Below are positions 8,381 through 16,857 of a DNA stretch of 64,000 nt, piece by piece. The stretch covers positions 7,006,001-7,070,000 of the forward strand of contig OZ241368.1 in the NCBI GenBank assembly GCA_965200525.1. The letters are read 5' to 3'. The notes under the pieces are model-generated. The model was not told the origin of the DNA. It ran no database searches and saw only the letters and a program-made list of their open reading frames with translations. This DNA is from JANNPJ01 sp965200525. Lineage in GTDB: Bacteria > Actinomycetota > Actinomycetes > Actinomycetales > Kineosporiaceae. Numbering within the stretch: the first letter of the stretch is position 1; every line of letters starts with the position of its first letter. Both the position numbers and the translations under genes were made by a program.

Positions 8381-9136
8381 CTAACCAGCAGGAGGGGAAA
8401 GCTCGTCAGCGGGAAGAGCGACGTCACGGGCCAGATGGGCGTTCTTGCGGGCCATGTCGGCCAAGGCGGCGCGTTCTGCGGCGGTCGCCTCGAAACGGGC
8501 CGACCGGTCGGCCACCACCCGGCCGGGAACTCCGGCGATCACCGAGTTCTCCGGGTAGGCCCCGCGAGCGACGGTATGGGCGCCGAGCACGCTGCCGGCG
8601 CCGACCAGGGTCCCGCGCAGCACGGTCGACTTGACCCCGAGCCAGGAGCCGGGCCCGATCCGGACCGGCGTCTTCACGATGCCCTGGTCCTTGATCGGCG
8701 TCGTCAGGTCGGTCATCACGTGGTCGAAGTCGCAGATGTACACCCAGTCGGAGATCAGCGTGCCGGCGCCGATCTCCAGATCGAGATAACAGTTCACCGT
8801 GTTGTCGCTGCCCATCACCACCTTGTCGCCGACCCGCAGCGTCCCCTCGTGAGCCCGCAGCCGGGTCAGGTCACCCAGGTGTACCCAGCGGCCGATCACC
8901 AGCCGGCCGTATCCGGGACGAGTCTGCAGTTTCACCCCCCGCCCGAGAAAGACCATGCCCTCCAGGACGATGTCCGGACGGCGCAGCCGCAGACTCAGCA
9001 ACCGCAAGTAGCACCGCAGGTACCAGGGTGTGTAGGCCCGATGCCGCAGCACCCAGCGCAGGCTCGCCCAGGTCAGGAAGCGAGCCTGACGGGGATCCCG
9101 CCCGACCCGCCATCGGTGTCGCCAGGACTGCAACAT
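8381..9136 (-). CDS. Acyltransferase of the left-handed beta-helix (hexapeptide) family
   Basis: This 251-residue protein has a basic, aromatic N-terminal stretch (about 1-55), then repeated hexapeptide-type strands from about residue 60 to 210, such as IGRWVHLGD, LRVGDKVVMG, LEIGAGTLISD, VRIGPGSWLG, TLVGAGSVLG and NSVIAGVPGRVV. The last is the usual end of a LbH acetyltransferase domain. A catalytic-type His lies in DFDHVMTD. Such enzymes transfer acetyl or other acyl groups to sugars or cell-envelope precursors. The neighbours do not name a substrate. The start chosen gives MLQSWRHRWRV; a later start is possible. Confidence 0.8.
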   Translation of the reverse strand: MLQSWRHRWRVGRDPRQARFLTWASLRWVLRHRAYTPWYLRCYLRLLSLRLRRPDIVLEGMVFLGRGVKLQTRPGYGRLVIGRWVHLGDLTRLRAHEGTLRVGDKVVMGSDNTVNCYLDLEIGAGTLISDWVYICDFDHVMTDLTTPIKDQGIVKTPVRIGPGSWLGVKSTVLRGTLVGAGSVLGAHTVARGAYPENSVIAGVPGRVVADRSARFEATAAERAALADMARKNAHLARDVALPADELSPPAG

Positions 9137-9209
9137 CCCGGCAGCCTAACCAGAACCTGCTGACCAGAACCTCCCCTGCCCTCGGTGGGGCCCGGCCGGC
9201 GAGCGGCAG

Positions 9210-10418
9210 CTACAGGGCGATGCCCAGGCTGACGCCCATCCCGGGCGTGGGATGCCCTTCGGGGTCGGCCTCCACGTCGCTCACGACGTCCTCGGGCTGC
9301 TCCCGCGCCAGTTCGGAGACCACCGGCAGGGTCAGCTGCCGCTCGCCCAGGTCGAGGAAGGTCAGACCGGTCGCCCGGCAGCGCAGCAACCGGGCCGTCA
9401 GCCCGGCCACCGGCGCCGGCAGCACCTCGCTCAGGTGATGGTTCACGTAGTGCAGCCGGTCCGGCCCGATCCAGCCGGCCGAGCCGTAACAGCGGCAGGT
9501 CAGGTCGAACCGGGTGCGCGTCAGCTGACGACGCACGGCCCGGCTGCGGTGCAACTCGGCCAGGCTGCCGGCCGCGGTCAGCGAGCGTCGCAGCACCCGG
9601 CGCCGCCCGGCCCCGATCCGGCGGGCCCCGGCCCGCCAGGCCGCGCGGGCGGCCGGCGTCTGATCCGGATCCCCGGCACCGAAAGCGGCCAGCCGCTGAG
9701 CCGCGGCCGACAAATCGGCCCGGTCGAGCAGGTCGATCACCAGGCCGACCGGATCCTCGTCCGGCAGAGCCACCGCCAGCGCCTCGGCGACCAGCCCGAC
9801 AGCATCCTGGTCGGCGCCCTGGGCGGCCCGGTCGGCCGCCAGAACCGTGAGCATCCGCAGGTCACGACAACCGCCGGCCCGGGCCTCGGTCGCGGCCGGT
9901 GCGGCCTGAACCAGGTCACCGGCGGCCGCCGCGGCCAGGGCCACGATCCAGGACACTCCGGCCGAGGGCTGCACCTTGCCCGCCGCCGTCATCACCGCCG
10001 GCAGCCGCCGCGGTTCCCCGGCCTGCACTTTCGCGGTCGAGGTGAGCAGGTCGAGCCACGGACTCACCGGGCGCGAGTCGGCCTTGTTGCCCTTCGCCCG
10101 GACCGGCCCGGAGCCGGGCCGGGAGGTCCGGGCACTGTTCGCGTTCTTGAGCTCGGCCAGCAGGTTCAGGGCCAGCTGGTGATCCTCGGCCAGCACGGCC
10201 AGCTCGGCCCGGCGCACGACGTCCGAGCGCTCGGCCGCCGGATGGATCTGCAGCGCCTCGCCGTAGAGCCCGGCCGCGGCCAGGGCGTCGCTCCACTGGC
10301 GCAGCACCGGCCACGGCACCTCGGCCCCGGGCCGCGGCGGCCCGGCGCTCATCAGGACCGGAAGGTCGATGGGACGGGTCGGCCCGGCGTCGGTCGGCTC
10401 GCCCGGGCGCTCAGTCAC
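9210..10418 (-). CDS. Hypothetical protein, alpha-helical repeat-like
   Basis: I do not recognise a family in this 402-residue protein. From about residue 40 to 260 it is rich in Ala/Leu helices of TPR-like length, for example WSDALAAAGLYGEALQIH and AVLAEDHQLALNLLAELKNA. A basic stretch (RRIGAGRRRVLRRS) follows near 270-285. The C-terminal third has FDLTCRCYGSAGWIGPDRL and VAGLTARLLRCRATGLTFLDL, which could form a small Cys-containing domain. There is no signal peptide. It starts with GTG at 10418 and is divergent from the TreS-like gene, so the two may share the 200-bp control region between them. Confidence 0.6.
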   Translation of the reverse strand: MTERPGEPTDAGPTRPIDLPVLMSAGPPRPGAEVPWPVLRQWSDALAAAGLYGEALQIHPAAERSDVVRRAELAVLAEDHQLALNLLAELKNANSARTSRPGSGPVRAKGNKADSRPVSPWLDLLTSTAKVQAGEPRRLPAVMTAAGKVQPSAGVSWIVALAAAAAGDLVQAAPAATEARAGGCRDLRMLTVLAADRAAQGADQDAVGLVAEALAVALPDEDPVGLVIDLLDRADLSAAAQRLAAFGAGDPDQTPAARAAWRAGARRIGAGRRRVLRRSLTAAGSLAELHRSRAVRRQLTRTRFDLTCRCYGSAGWIGPDRLHYVNHHLSEVLPAPVAGLTARLLRCRATGLTFLDLGERQLTLPVVSELAREQPEDVVSDVEADPEGHPTPGMGVSLGIAL

Positions 10419-10619
10419 TCACGGTGTGTCGGCAGCGCCGCACCCCGCATTGAGCCCCAAGTTAGTTTCGGGCCACGTCGATTCGTCGTCGATGCCATGT
10501 TGACACGGGGTTGCGCGGGCGCGGCCGGAGCATCCCTGGGCATGATGGATGCAACGGACGGTGTCCGGCTCTCAGTGCGCCCGATAAGCGCGCTAACGCC
10601 GCAGAAAGGGCGATTCACG
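10419..10619. promoter_or_regulatory. Divergent promoter region, unknown gene / TreS-like gene
   Basis: This 201-bp region separates two divergent starts and must hold at least one promoter. A TTGACA hexamer occurs near 10499-10504 without a clear -10 partner. The ribosome site for the plus-strand gene is AGAAAGGG at about 10602-10609, just upstream of the ATG at 10620. No convincing operator was found. Confidence 0.35.
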
Positions 10620-12887
10620 ATGACGCAGTCCGACGCAGTGGACGAGTTCGAGGCCGACGACGACGCGAGCGTGCCGGCCGAGATCTCGTACGACGAGCAG
10701 CGCTTCCCGGCGCGCCCGCGGAACCTGCGGATGTGGGCCCGGCGCCGTCCCCCGGAGCGGGTCGACCCGGAGGTCCGCCAGGGCGTGCCGCGGGCCGACA
10801 ACCCGCTCTACATGCACTGGCTGATCGGGCAGTCCATGCTTCAGGACGCCAAGCTGCTGGCCCGTCAGGTGTCCGGGCAGGGCGGCATGTGGCAGAACCC
10901 GTTCGGCAACCCCGACCCGCGGGCCGCCGTCGAGGCCGCCCCGGTCTGGTTCACCGCCTATCCCCTGTCGTTCATCACCCGGCCGGGCTCGTCGTTCCTG
11001 GCCGGCCTGGGCGATCCGGGCCTGTGGGACGCGCTCAGCGAGATCGGCATCCGGGCGGTGCACACCGGGCCGGTCAAACAGGCCGGCGGCGTCCGCGGCT
11101 GGGACGCGACTCCCAGCGTGGACGGCCATTTCGACCGGATCAGCATGCACATCGACACCGTGTTCGGTGACTACGACGAGTTCCGGGCCATGTGTGAGGT
11201 GGCCGGCGCCCACAACGCCGTGGTGATCGACGACATCGTGCCCGGGCACACCGGCAAGGGCCCCGACTTCCGGCTGGCCGAGATGGCCTACGCCGAGTAC
11301 CCGGGGATCTACCACATGGTCGAGATCGCCCCGGACGACTGGCACCTGCTGCCGGACGTGCGACCGGGTTGGGACGCCGCCAACCTCGACACCGACGCCG
11401 AGAAGGCCCTGGAGAAGGCCGGCTACATCATCGGCCAGCTGCAGCGGGTGATCTTCCAGGCCCCCGGGGTCAAGGAGACCAACTGGAGCGCGACGACGGC
11501 CGTGCGGGGCGTTGACGGGGTCGAGCGCCGCTGGGTCTACCTGCACTACTTCAAGATGGGCCAGCCGTCGATCAACTGGCTCGACCCCTCCTGCGCTGGC
11601 ATGCGCCTGGTGCTGGGCGACGCCGTCCACTCCCTGACCGACCTGGGTACCGGCGGGCTGCGGCTGGACGCCAACGGCTTCCTCGGGGCCGAGAAGAGCA
11701 CCGTCGGCGGCCCCGGCTGGTCCGAGGGTCACCCCTTGTCGGAGGCGGCCAATCACCTGGTCGCCAGCATGGTCCGCAAGCTCGGCGGGTTCACCTTCCA
11801 GGAGCTGAACCTCTCGATCGACGACATCAAGATCACCGGCGAGACCGGCGCCGACCTGTCCTACGACTTCATCAACCGGCCCGCCTACCAGCACGCCCTG
11901 GCCACCGAGGACACCGAGTTCTTGCGGCTCACCCTGCGTTCGGCGTCGGAGTTCGGGATCGACGCGGCGTCGCTGGTACACGCCCTGCAGAACCACGACG
12001 AGCTGACCTACGAACTGGTCCACTTCGCCACCCGGCACTGTGACGACAGCTACGCGTTCCGGGGCGAGGAGATCACCGGCGCGGGCCTGGTCGACGTGAT
12101 CCGGGGCGAGCTGATCGACAAGCTCACCGGCCCGGCCGCCCCCTACAACCTGGTCTTCACCACCAACGGGATCGCCTGCACCACCGCCTCGGTGATCTCG
12201 GCCAGCCTCGGGTACCAGAGCCTGGACGACATCGACGACGACGCGGTCGAGTCGATCAAGCGGGCCCACATCCTGCTGGCCATGTTCAACGCCTGGCAGC
12301 CGGGCGTGTTCGCGCTCAGCGGCTGGGACCTGTGCGGCATGCTCCCGCTGGAGGCGAGCCAGGTGGCCCCGCTGATGGCCGACGGCGACACCCGCTGGAT
12401 CCACCGGGCCGCCCACGACCTGATGGGGTTCGCCCCCGAGGCCGGGGTCAGCGCCAGCGCCTTGCCCCGAGGCCGGTCGCTGTACGGCACCCTGCCCGAC
12501 CAGCTGGCCGACTCCACGTCGTTCGCCAGCCGGTTGCGCGAGGTACTGAACCTGCGCGAGCAGTCCGGCATCGCCAGCGCCCGCCAGATCGACGTGCCCG
12601 AGGTCTCCCAGCCGGGCATGCTGGTCATGGTGCACTGCCTGCCCAACGGCCCGATGCAGCTGACCGTGCTCAACTTCTCGGCCCAGCCGATCACCGGCAC
12701 GGTTCGCTCCGAGGTGCTCACCCCCGGCCACGAGTTGATCGACATGGCCACCGGTGAGGACGCCGGCACGGTCGACTTCCTGCAGAGCTTCGGCATCTCA
12801 CTGGACGGGCACAGCGGGGTCTCCCTGCTGGCCCAGCCAGGCGAGGAAGAGAGGGCCACCACCGGAGGGCCTGACGGCCTGAAGTGA
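10620..12887 (+). CDS. Divergent GH13 alpha-amylase-family enzyme, trehalose-synthase-like
   Basis: The frame runs far upstream, but the ATG at 10620 follows a ribosome site (GAAAGGG) and starts a 755-residue protein. GH13 catalytic signatures can be read: nucleophile Asp in GGLRLDANGFLG, general acid Glu in GFTFQELNLS, and the His-Asp pair in LQNHDELTYEL. The last resembles TreS enzymes, as does WFTAYPLSFITRPG near the N-terminus. It is much longer and more divergent than the typical TreS at 28.9 kb. It may interconvert maltose and trehalose or act on another alpha-glucoside. A 50-residue acidic/basic N-terminal extension and a 90-residue beta-sandwich-like C-terminus flank the barrel. Exact reaction not provable from sequence. 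Confidence 0.75.
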   Translation: MTQSDAVDEFEADDDASVPAEISYDEQRFPARPRNLRMWARRRPPERVDPEVRQGVPRADNPLYMHWLIGQSMLQDAKLLARQVSGQGGMWQNPFGNPDPRAAVEAAPVWFTAYPLSFITRPGSSFLAGLGDPGLWDALSEIGIRAVHTGPVKQAGGVRGWDATPSVDGHFDRISMHIDTVFGDYDEFRAMCEVAGAHNAVVIDDIVPGHTGKGPDFRLAEMAYAEYPGIYHMVEIAPDDWHLLPDVRPGWDAANLDTDAEKALEKAGYIIGQLQRVIFQAPGVKETNWSATTAVRGVDGVERRWVYLHYFKMGQPSINWLDPSCAGMRLVLGDAVHSLTDLGTGGLRLDANGFLGAEKSTVGGPGWSEGHPLSEAANHLVASMVRKLGGFTFQELNLSIDDIKITGETGADLSYDFINRPAYQHALATEDTEFLRLTLRSASEFGIDAASLVHALQNHDELTYELVHFATRHCDDSYAFRGEEITGAGLVDVIRGELIDKLTGPAAPYNLVFTTNGIACTTASVISASLGYQSLDDIDDDAVESIKRAHILLAMFNAWQPGVFALSGWDLCGMLPLEASQVAPLMADGDTRWIHRAAHDLMGFAPEAGVSASALPRGRSLYGTLPDQLADSTSFASRLREVLNLREQSGIASARQIDVPEVSQPGMLVMVHCLPNGPMQLTVLNFSAQPITGTVRSEVLTPGHELIDMATGEDAGTVDFLQSFGISLDGHSGVSLLAQPGEEERATTGGPDGLK

Positions 12888-13126
12888 GCCGCATTACACC
12901 GATATGATGTTGTCGTGGATTGGAAGGAGTTCGTGGAGTGCCAACCCCTGCCATACAGGAGTCTCCGCGCAAGGCGGTCGGATAAGCAAGGGTCGGTTCG
13001 CACCCATGGCGGCGGCAGCCCACCGCAGCCCGTGGAGCATCTCGCTCTGGAGGTGCCCAGCAGTTGGGCACTTCAGGCAGCGCGCATCTCCTCGCCCGTC
13101 CACGTACCTGAAATGTCTGGACGCAA
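12888..13126 (+). other. Unassigned region left of tnpB (possible element left end)
   Basis: These 239 bp lie between the TreS-like gene and tnpB. A TATGAT-like box occurs at about 12902-12907, and GGAAGGAG at about 12919-12926 is a strong ribosome-site sequence, but only short frames follow, for example a 15-codon frame reading VPTPAIQESPRKAVG then stop. I could not match them to an IS607 serine recombinase or an IS200 Y1 transposase. The stretch may be the left end of the TnpB element, a decayed tnpA, or a remnant of another gene. Confidence 0.35.
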
Positions 13127-14509
13127 GTGGGCATGACTCTGCTGGCCTACCGCTTCGCGCTGGACCCCACGCCCGCGCAGGAACGATCCTTGCGTTCTCA
13201 CGCCGGAGCCGCCCGGATGGCGTTCAACTGGGGTCTGGCCCGCGTGAAGGCAAATCTTGCGCAGCGCGAGGCGGAGAAGTCGTACGAGATCAGTGTTGAA
13301 GATCTGACTCCTATTTTGTCGTGGAGCCTGTACTCACTTCGCAAAGAATGGAACTTAGTAAAGGACACCGTAGCTCCGTGGTGGCGCGAGTGCTCCAAGG
13401 AGGCTTTCAACACCGGCTTAGATCAGCTTGCGCGGGCCTTAAAGAATTGGCGTGACTCCCGCAGAGGGAAGCGGCGAGGCAAGCCGGCAGGCTTTCCGCG
13501 CTTCAGATCGAAGCGTCGAGGGACTTTGTCGATCCGGTTCACGACCGGGGCGTTACGATGCGAAAGCCGTCATGCGGTCCTGCCCCGAGTAGGAAGGGTC
13601 AAGCTCCATGAGAACGGCGACCGCCTCGTTAACCTAGTAATTGCCGGGCAGGCGAGGGTGATCGGGGCGTCGGTGCGATTCGAGCGAGGCCGATGGTTCT
13701 CGGCGTTTACTGTCGAGCAGGATCTTCGCCGCCCCTGCCCGCGTGAGCCGGATGCTGTCGTTGGTGTCGACTTGGGCATCAAGACTCTTGCCGTCCTGTC
13801 CACCGGTGAGGAGTATCCAAACCCGCGCCACTTGGATAGGTCGCTGCGGAAGATCCGCCGTCTCGGGCGGACCGTCTCGCGGCGTCAGGGTCCAGGTCGC
13901 ATCGCGGACACGGCCGCGTCGCATCGATACCGCCGCGCCGCGACTGCGTTGGCGAAAGCGCAGGGCCGTGTTGCCGACCGACGCAAAGACTTTCTACATA
14001 AGGCCACGACGGAACTGACGGCCCGTTTTGGCACCGTCGTCATTGAGGATCTGCATGTACGCGGGATGCTAGCCAATCGTCGTTTAGCCCGGCGGGTGGC
14101 TGATTCCTCGTTCGCTGAGTTTCGTCGGCAGGTCGAATATAAGGCGGCGTGGCGCGGCGGCCGGGTCATCATCGCGGACCGTTGGTTCCCCTCAAGCAAA
14201 ACCTGTTCACGGTGCGGTGCGGTGAAAACCAAGCTCACCCTCCGTGAACGCCAGTGGGCCTGCCAGACCTGCGGCGCCGTCCTCGAACGGGACAACAACG
14301 CGGCAGTAAACCTCGCACGACTGGCCGGGAGTGGCTCGGACAGTAACGGACGTGGAGCTAACCGTCAGACAGGGCCAGCCCTGCAGGTGGCTATGAAGCG
14401 TCAACCCGGCAAACGATCGCGACCGCGTACAGACCGGGACCGTCCAGCCGCAAGGCTGGACTGCGGCATGAACGTAAGTGTGCTCAGTCGCAACGGACAT
14501 CCCCGGTGA
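13127..14509 (+). CDS. tnpB: TnpB, RNA-guided endonuclease of an IS200/IS605- or IS607-type element
   Basis: The protein has 460 residues from the GTG at 13127 (458 from the ATG at 13133). It starts with the usual TnpB opening LAYRFALDPTPAQERSL. The RuvC nuclease residues are all present: D215 in VVGVDLGIKTLAVLS, E307 in TVVIEDLHVRGML, D389 in ERDNNAAVNLA. The zinc ribbon has C360/C363 and C379/C382 (CSRCG, CQTCG). So it looks active. The last 60 codons are low-complexity basic residues typical where the frame overlaps the omega RNA. GC is visibly lower than the neighbours and at least four leucines use TTA, rare in such genomes, which supports recent transfer. No tnpA partner is recognised. 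Confidence 0.92.
   Translation: MGMTLLAYRFALDPTPAQERSLRSHAGAARMAFNWGLARVKANLAQREAEKSYEISVEDLTPILSWSLYSLRKEWNLVKDTVAPWWRECSKEAFNTGLDQLARALKNWRDSRRGKRRGKPAGFPRFRSKRRGTLSIRFTTGALRCESRHAVLPRVGRVKLHENGDRLVNLVIAGQARVIGASVRFERGRWFSAFTVEQDLRRPCPREPDAVVGVDLGIKTLAVLSTGEEYPNPRHLDRSLRKIRRLGRTVSRRQGPGRIADTAASHRYRRAATALAKAQGRVADRRKDFLHKATTELTARFGTVVIEDLHVRGMLANRRLARRVADSSFAEFRRQVEYKAAWRGGRVIIADRWFPSSKTCSRCGAVKTKLTLRERQWACQTCGAVLERDNNAAVNLARLAGSGSDSNGRGANRQTGPALQVAMKRQPGKRSRPRTDRDRPAARLDCGMNVSVLSRNGHPR
14340..14505 (+). ncRNA. Candidate omega RNA / right end of the tnpB element
   Basis: TnpB guide RNAs come from the 3' end of tnpB and run into the right end of the element. Here the sequence from about 14340 contains a perfect 8-bp hairpin, GTCCAGCC (14442-14449), GCAA loop, GGCTGGAC (14454-14461), and a looser CCCGG/CCGGG pairing just upstream. 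The borders given are approximate; the guide would lie directly after the true right end, which I could not locate because the empty site is not known. Confidence 0.45.
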
Positions 14510-14569
14510 CACCTTCCCGGATCCGCTCAATAGCATTCAGGCACCCCCTACCGATCGGCGGAGCTCGAC

Positions 14570-16807
14570 ATGTATGCACTGGGCATCGACCTGGGCACCA
14601 CGTTCACCGCTGCGGCGGTGTGGCGCGACGGCCGGGCCGAGATCGCCTCGCTCGGCAGCCGGTCGGCCGCCGTTCCCTCGGTGGTGGTGCTGCGCGAGGA
14701 CGAGACGATCATCACCGGTGAGGCCGCCGACCGCCGGTCGATCAGCGCCCCGCACCGGGTGGCCCGCGAGTTCAAGCGCCGGCTCGGCGACACCACGCCG
14801 ATCCTGCTGGCCGGCGTGCCCTACTCGGCCGAGGCCCTGATGGCCAAGCTGTTGCAGGCGGTGGTCGAGGAGGTCAGCGCCCGCGAGGGCGGCGCACCGT
14901 CGTCCGTGGTCATCTCGCATCCGGCCAACTGGGGCCCCTACAAGACCGACCTGCTGCGGCAGGCCGCCGTTCGGGCCGACCTGCCCGATGCCGGTTTCGC
15001 CTCGGAACCGGTCGCCGCCGCGGTGTCGTACGCCCACCAGCAACGTCTGCCCGACGGCGCGCTGGTCGCCGTGTACGACCTCGGCGGCGGCACCTTCGAC
15101 ACGGCGGTGCTGCGACGCCAGGGTGAGGGTTTCGAGATCCTGGGCCGGCCCGAAGGGATCGAGCGGCTCGGCGGGATCGACTTCGACGCCGCCGTCTTCG
15201 CCCACGTGGCCCGGGCTCTGGGCGGAAAGCTCGAGCAGTTGGACGACGAGGACCCGGCCTCGATCTCGGCCGTGGCCCGGCTGAAGGAGGAGTGCACCGA
15301 GGCCAAGGAGGCCCTGTCGGCCGACACCGACACCACCATCCCGGTGCTGCTGCCCAACCTGGTGACCGAGGTCCGGCTGACCCGGGCCGAGTTCGAGGCG
15401 ATGGTCCGCCCGGCCCTGCAGGACACCATCGACGCCCTGCACCGGGCCCTGCGCTCGGCCGGCGTCGGCGCCGAGGACCTGCACTCGGTGCTCCTGGTCG
15501 GCGGGTCGTCCCGGATGCCCATCGTGGCCCAGCTGGTCGGGGCCGAACTGGGCCGGCCGGTGGCGGTCGACGTCCATCCCAAGCACGCGGTCGCGCTGGG
15601 AGCGGCCTGGCTGGCCAGCGGGCAGGCCGGGCAGACCGCCGCCGCCGGGCCCGGGCCGGGAGTGCGGCAGCTGGACCCGACCGAGGTGATCGCGCCGGTG
15701 GCCGGTGAGGCGGCCCGCGCGGCGGTGGACGAGGACGGCTTCCCACCCCAGCCGCAACCGCTCCCAGCGGCTCCCGACCCGGAGCCGGTCGGCATCGCTC
15801 CCCCGGTGAACCCGTTCGCCCAGCCCGCCGAGGAGCCCCGGGCCCGGCCCAGACGGGGTCGGCTGCGGGCGCTCGCCCTGGTCACGGTGGTACTGGTGCT
15901 GGTCGCCGGTGGTGCCGCAGCCGTGATCAAGAACCGGACCTCCACGGCGGACGCCGGACCCGGGGGCACCGGCCCGTCCGCTTCGGCAACGGGGACGGCG
16001 GCCGACGACAGCGCCGGTGGGCCGGGGCCGCTGGAGGTGGTGGCCCACCGGGGCGGCTACGAGCAGTTCCCGCACGAGAGCCTGCCGGCCCTGCTGGCCG
16101 CGGCCAAGGCCGGCGACGTGGCCCAGGCCGACGTGGTCTGGACCTCCGACGACGTCCCGATCATCATCCACGAGACCACCACGCTGCCGGCGAGCAAAAT
16201 GAGCCAGGACACCCCGATGCTCTGTGACGGTGGCCCGTACGTCATCGCCGACACCAAGTGGAGCGTGCTCAAGTCGAAGTGCCGCTCGGTCAAGGCGTTC
16301 TCGAAGGACGGCAAGCAGTACCCGATCGCCACCTTCGACGAGGTCATCGCCGGTATCGCCAAGGTTAAGAAGGCGGTCTGGTCGCCCGAGGTGACGGCCG
16401 AGAACGCCACCCCGAAGCAGACCCAGGGCCTGCTGGACTCGATCCGCAAGTACGGCATGGCCCGGCGGACCACCATCGGCTCGTTCTTCCCCGACACCCT
16501 GCAGCAGATCCACGACCAGGCCGACACGGCGAAGCTCGCCGTGGAGCTGATCCTCTACATCCGCCCGGACACCGACGGCAAGCTGCCCTCGGCCAAGAAC
16601 CTGGCCGACGACCACCTGTACGGGGTCACGATCCGGGCCGACGGCGTCACCAAGGACTACGTCTCCTCGCTCAAGGCCAAACACCTGGCCGTGATGGCCT
16701 GGGGCACCAAGAACACCGACGACTGGGTTCGGCTGAAGGCGGCCGGGGTCGAAGCTGTCTTCACCGATGTGCCGGTGGCTTACCGGAAGTGGCTGAAGGA
16801 CGCGTAA
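14570..16807 (+). CDS. Hsp70-type ATPase / transmembrane / glycerophosphodiesterase-like fusion
   Basis: A single 745-residue protein joins three parts. Residues 1-350 are an Hsp70 nucleotide-binding domain with phosphate-1 (GIDLGTTFTAAAVW), phosphate-2 (VYDLGGGTFDTAVL) and adenosine (VLLVGGSSRMPI) motifs; no substrate-binding domain follows. After a Pro-rich linker, residues about 432-453 (ALALVTVVLVLVAGGAAAV) form one membrane segment with Arg residues before it, so the rest should be outside. Residues about 487-745 resemble a GDPD (TIM barrel): VVAHRGG with H493, E503, D521, and ending in a TDVPVAYRKWL block. The usual E of the E-L-D metal motif is Gln (Q519) and the later HD is HE. So substrate turnover is uncertain. 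It is the first gene after the TnpB element; the ECF sigma gene begins 50 bp downstream. Confidence 0.85.
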   Translation: MYALGIDLGTTFTAAAVWRDGRAEIASLGSRSAAVPSVVVLREDETIITGEAADRRSISAPHRVAREFKRRLGDTTPILLAGVPYSAEALMAKLLQAVVEEVSAREGGAPSSVVISHPANWGPYKTDLLRQAAVRADLPDAGFASEPVAAAVSYAHQQRLPDGALVAVYDLGGGTFDTAVLRRQGEGFEILGRPEGIERLGGIDFDAAVFAHVARALGGKLEQLDDEDPASISAVARLKEECTEAKEALSADTDTTIPVLLPNLVTEVRLTRAEFEAMVRPALQDTIDALHRALRSAGVGAEDLHSVLLVGGSSRMPIVAQLVGAELGRPVAVDVHPKHAVALGAAWLASGQAGQTAAAGPGPGVRQLDPTEVIAPVAGEAARAAVDEDGFPPQPQPLPAAPDPEPVGIAPPVNPFAQPAEEPRARPRRGRLRALALVTVVLVLVAGGAAAVIKNRTSTADAGPGGTGPSASATGTAADDSAGGPGPLEVVAHRGGYEQFPHESLPALLAAAKAGDVAQADVVWTSDDVPIIIHETTTLPASKMSQDTPMLCDGGPYVIADTKWSVLKSKCRSVKAFSKDGKQYPIATFDEVIAGIAKVKKAVWSPEVTAENATPKQTQGLLDSIRKYGMARRTTIGSFFPDTLQQIHDQADTAKLAVELILYIRPDTDGKLPSAKNLADDHLYGVTIRADGVTKDYVSSLKAKHLAVMAWGTKNTDDWVRLKAAGVEAVFTDVPVAYRKWLKDA

Positions 16808-16857
16808 GAAAGTGGCCGCCGCGGACATTACCGGGTGACGGCACGACGTCCCTGCGA

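Noticed and set aside
12904..13126. Possible IS607 serine recombinase or Y1 transposase in front of tnpB
   Set aside because: None of the short frames showed the expected N-terminal or catalytic motifs, so no tnpA gene is called.
14537..16828. 763-residue open frame antisense to the Hsp70-GDPD fusion
   Set aside because: It lies fully opposite a gene with clear motifs and shows Gly/Arg/Gln-rich composition typical of high-GC shadow frames.
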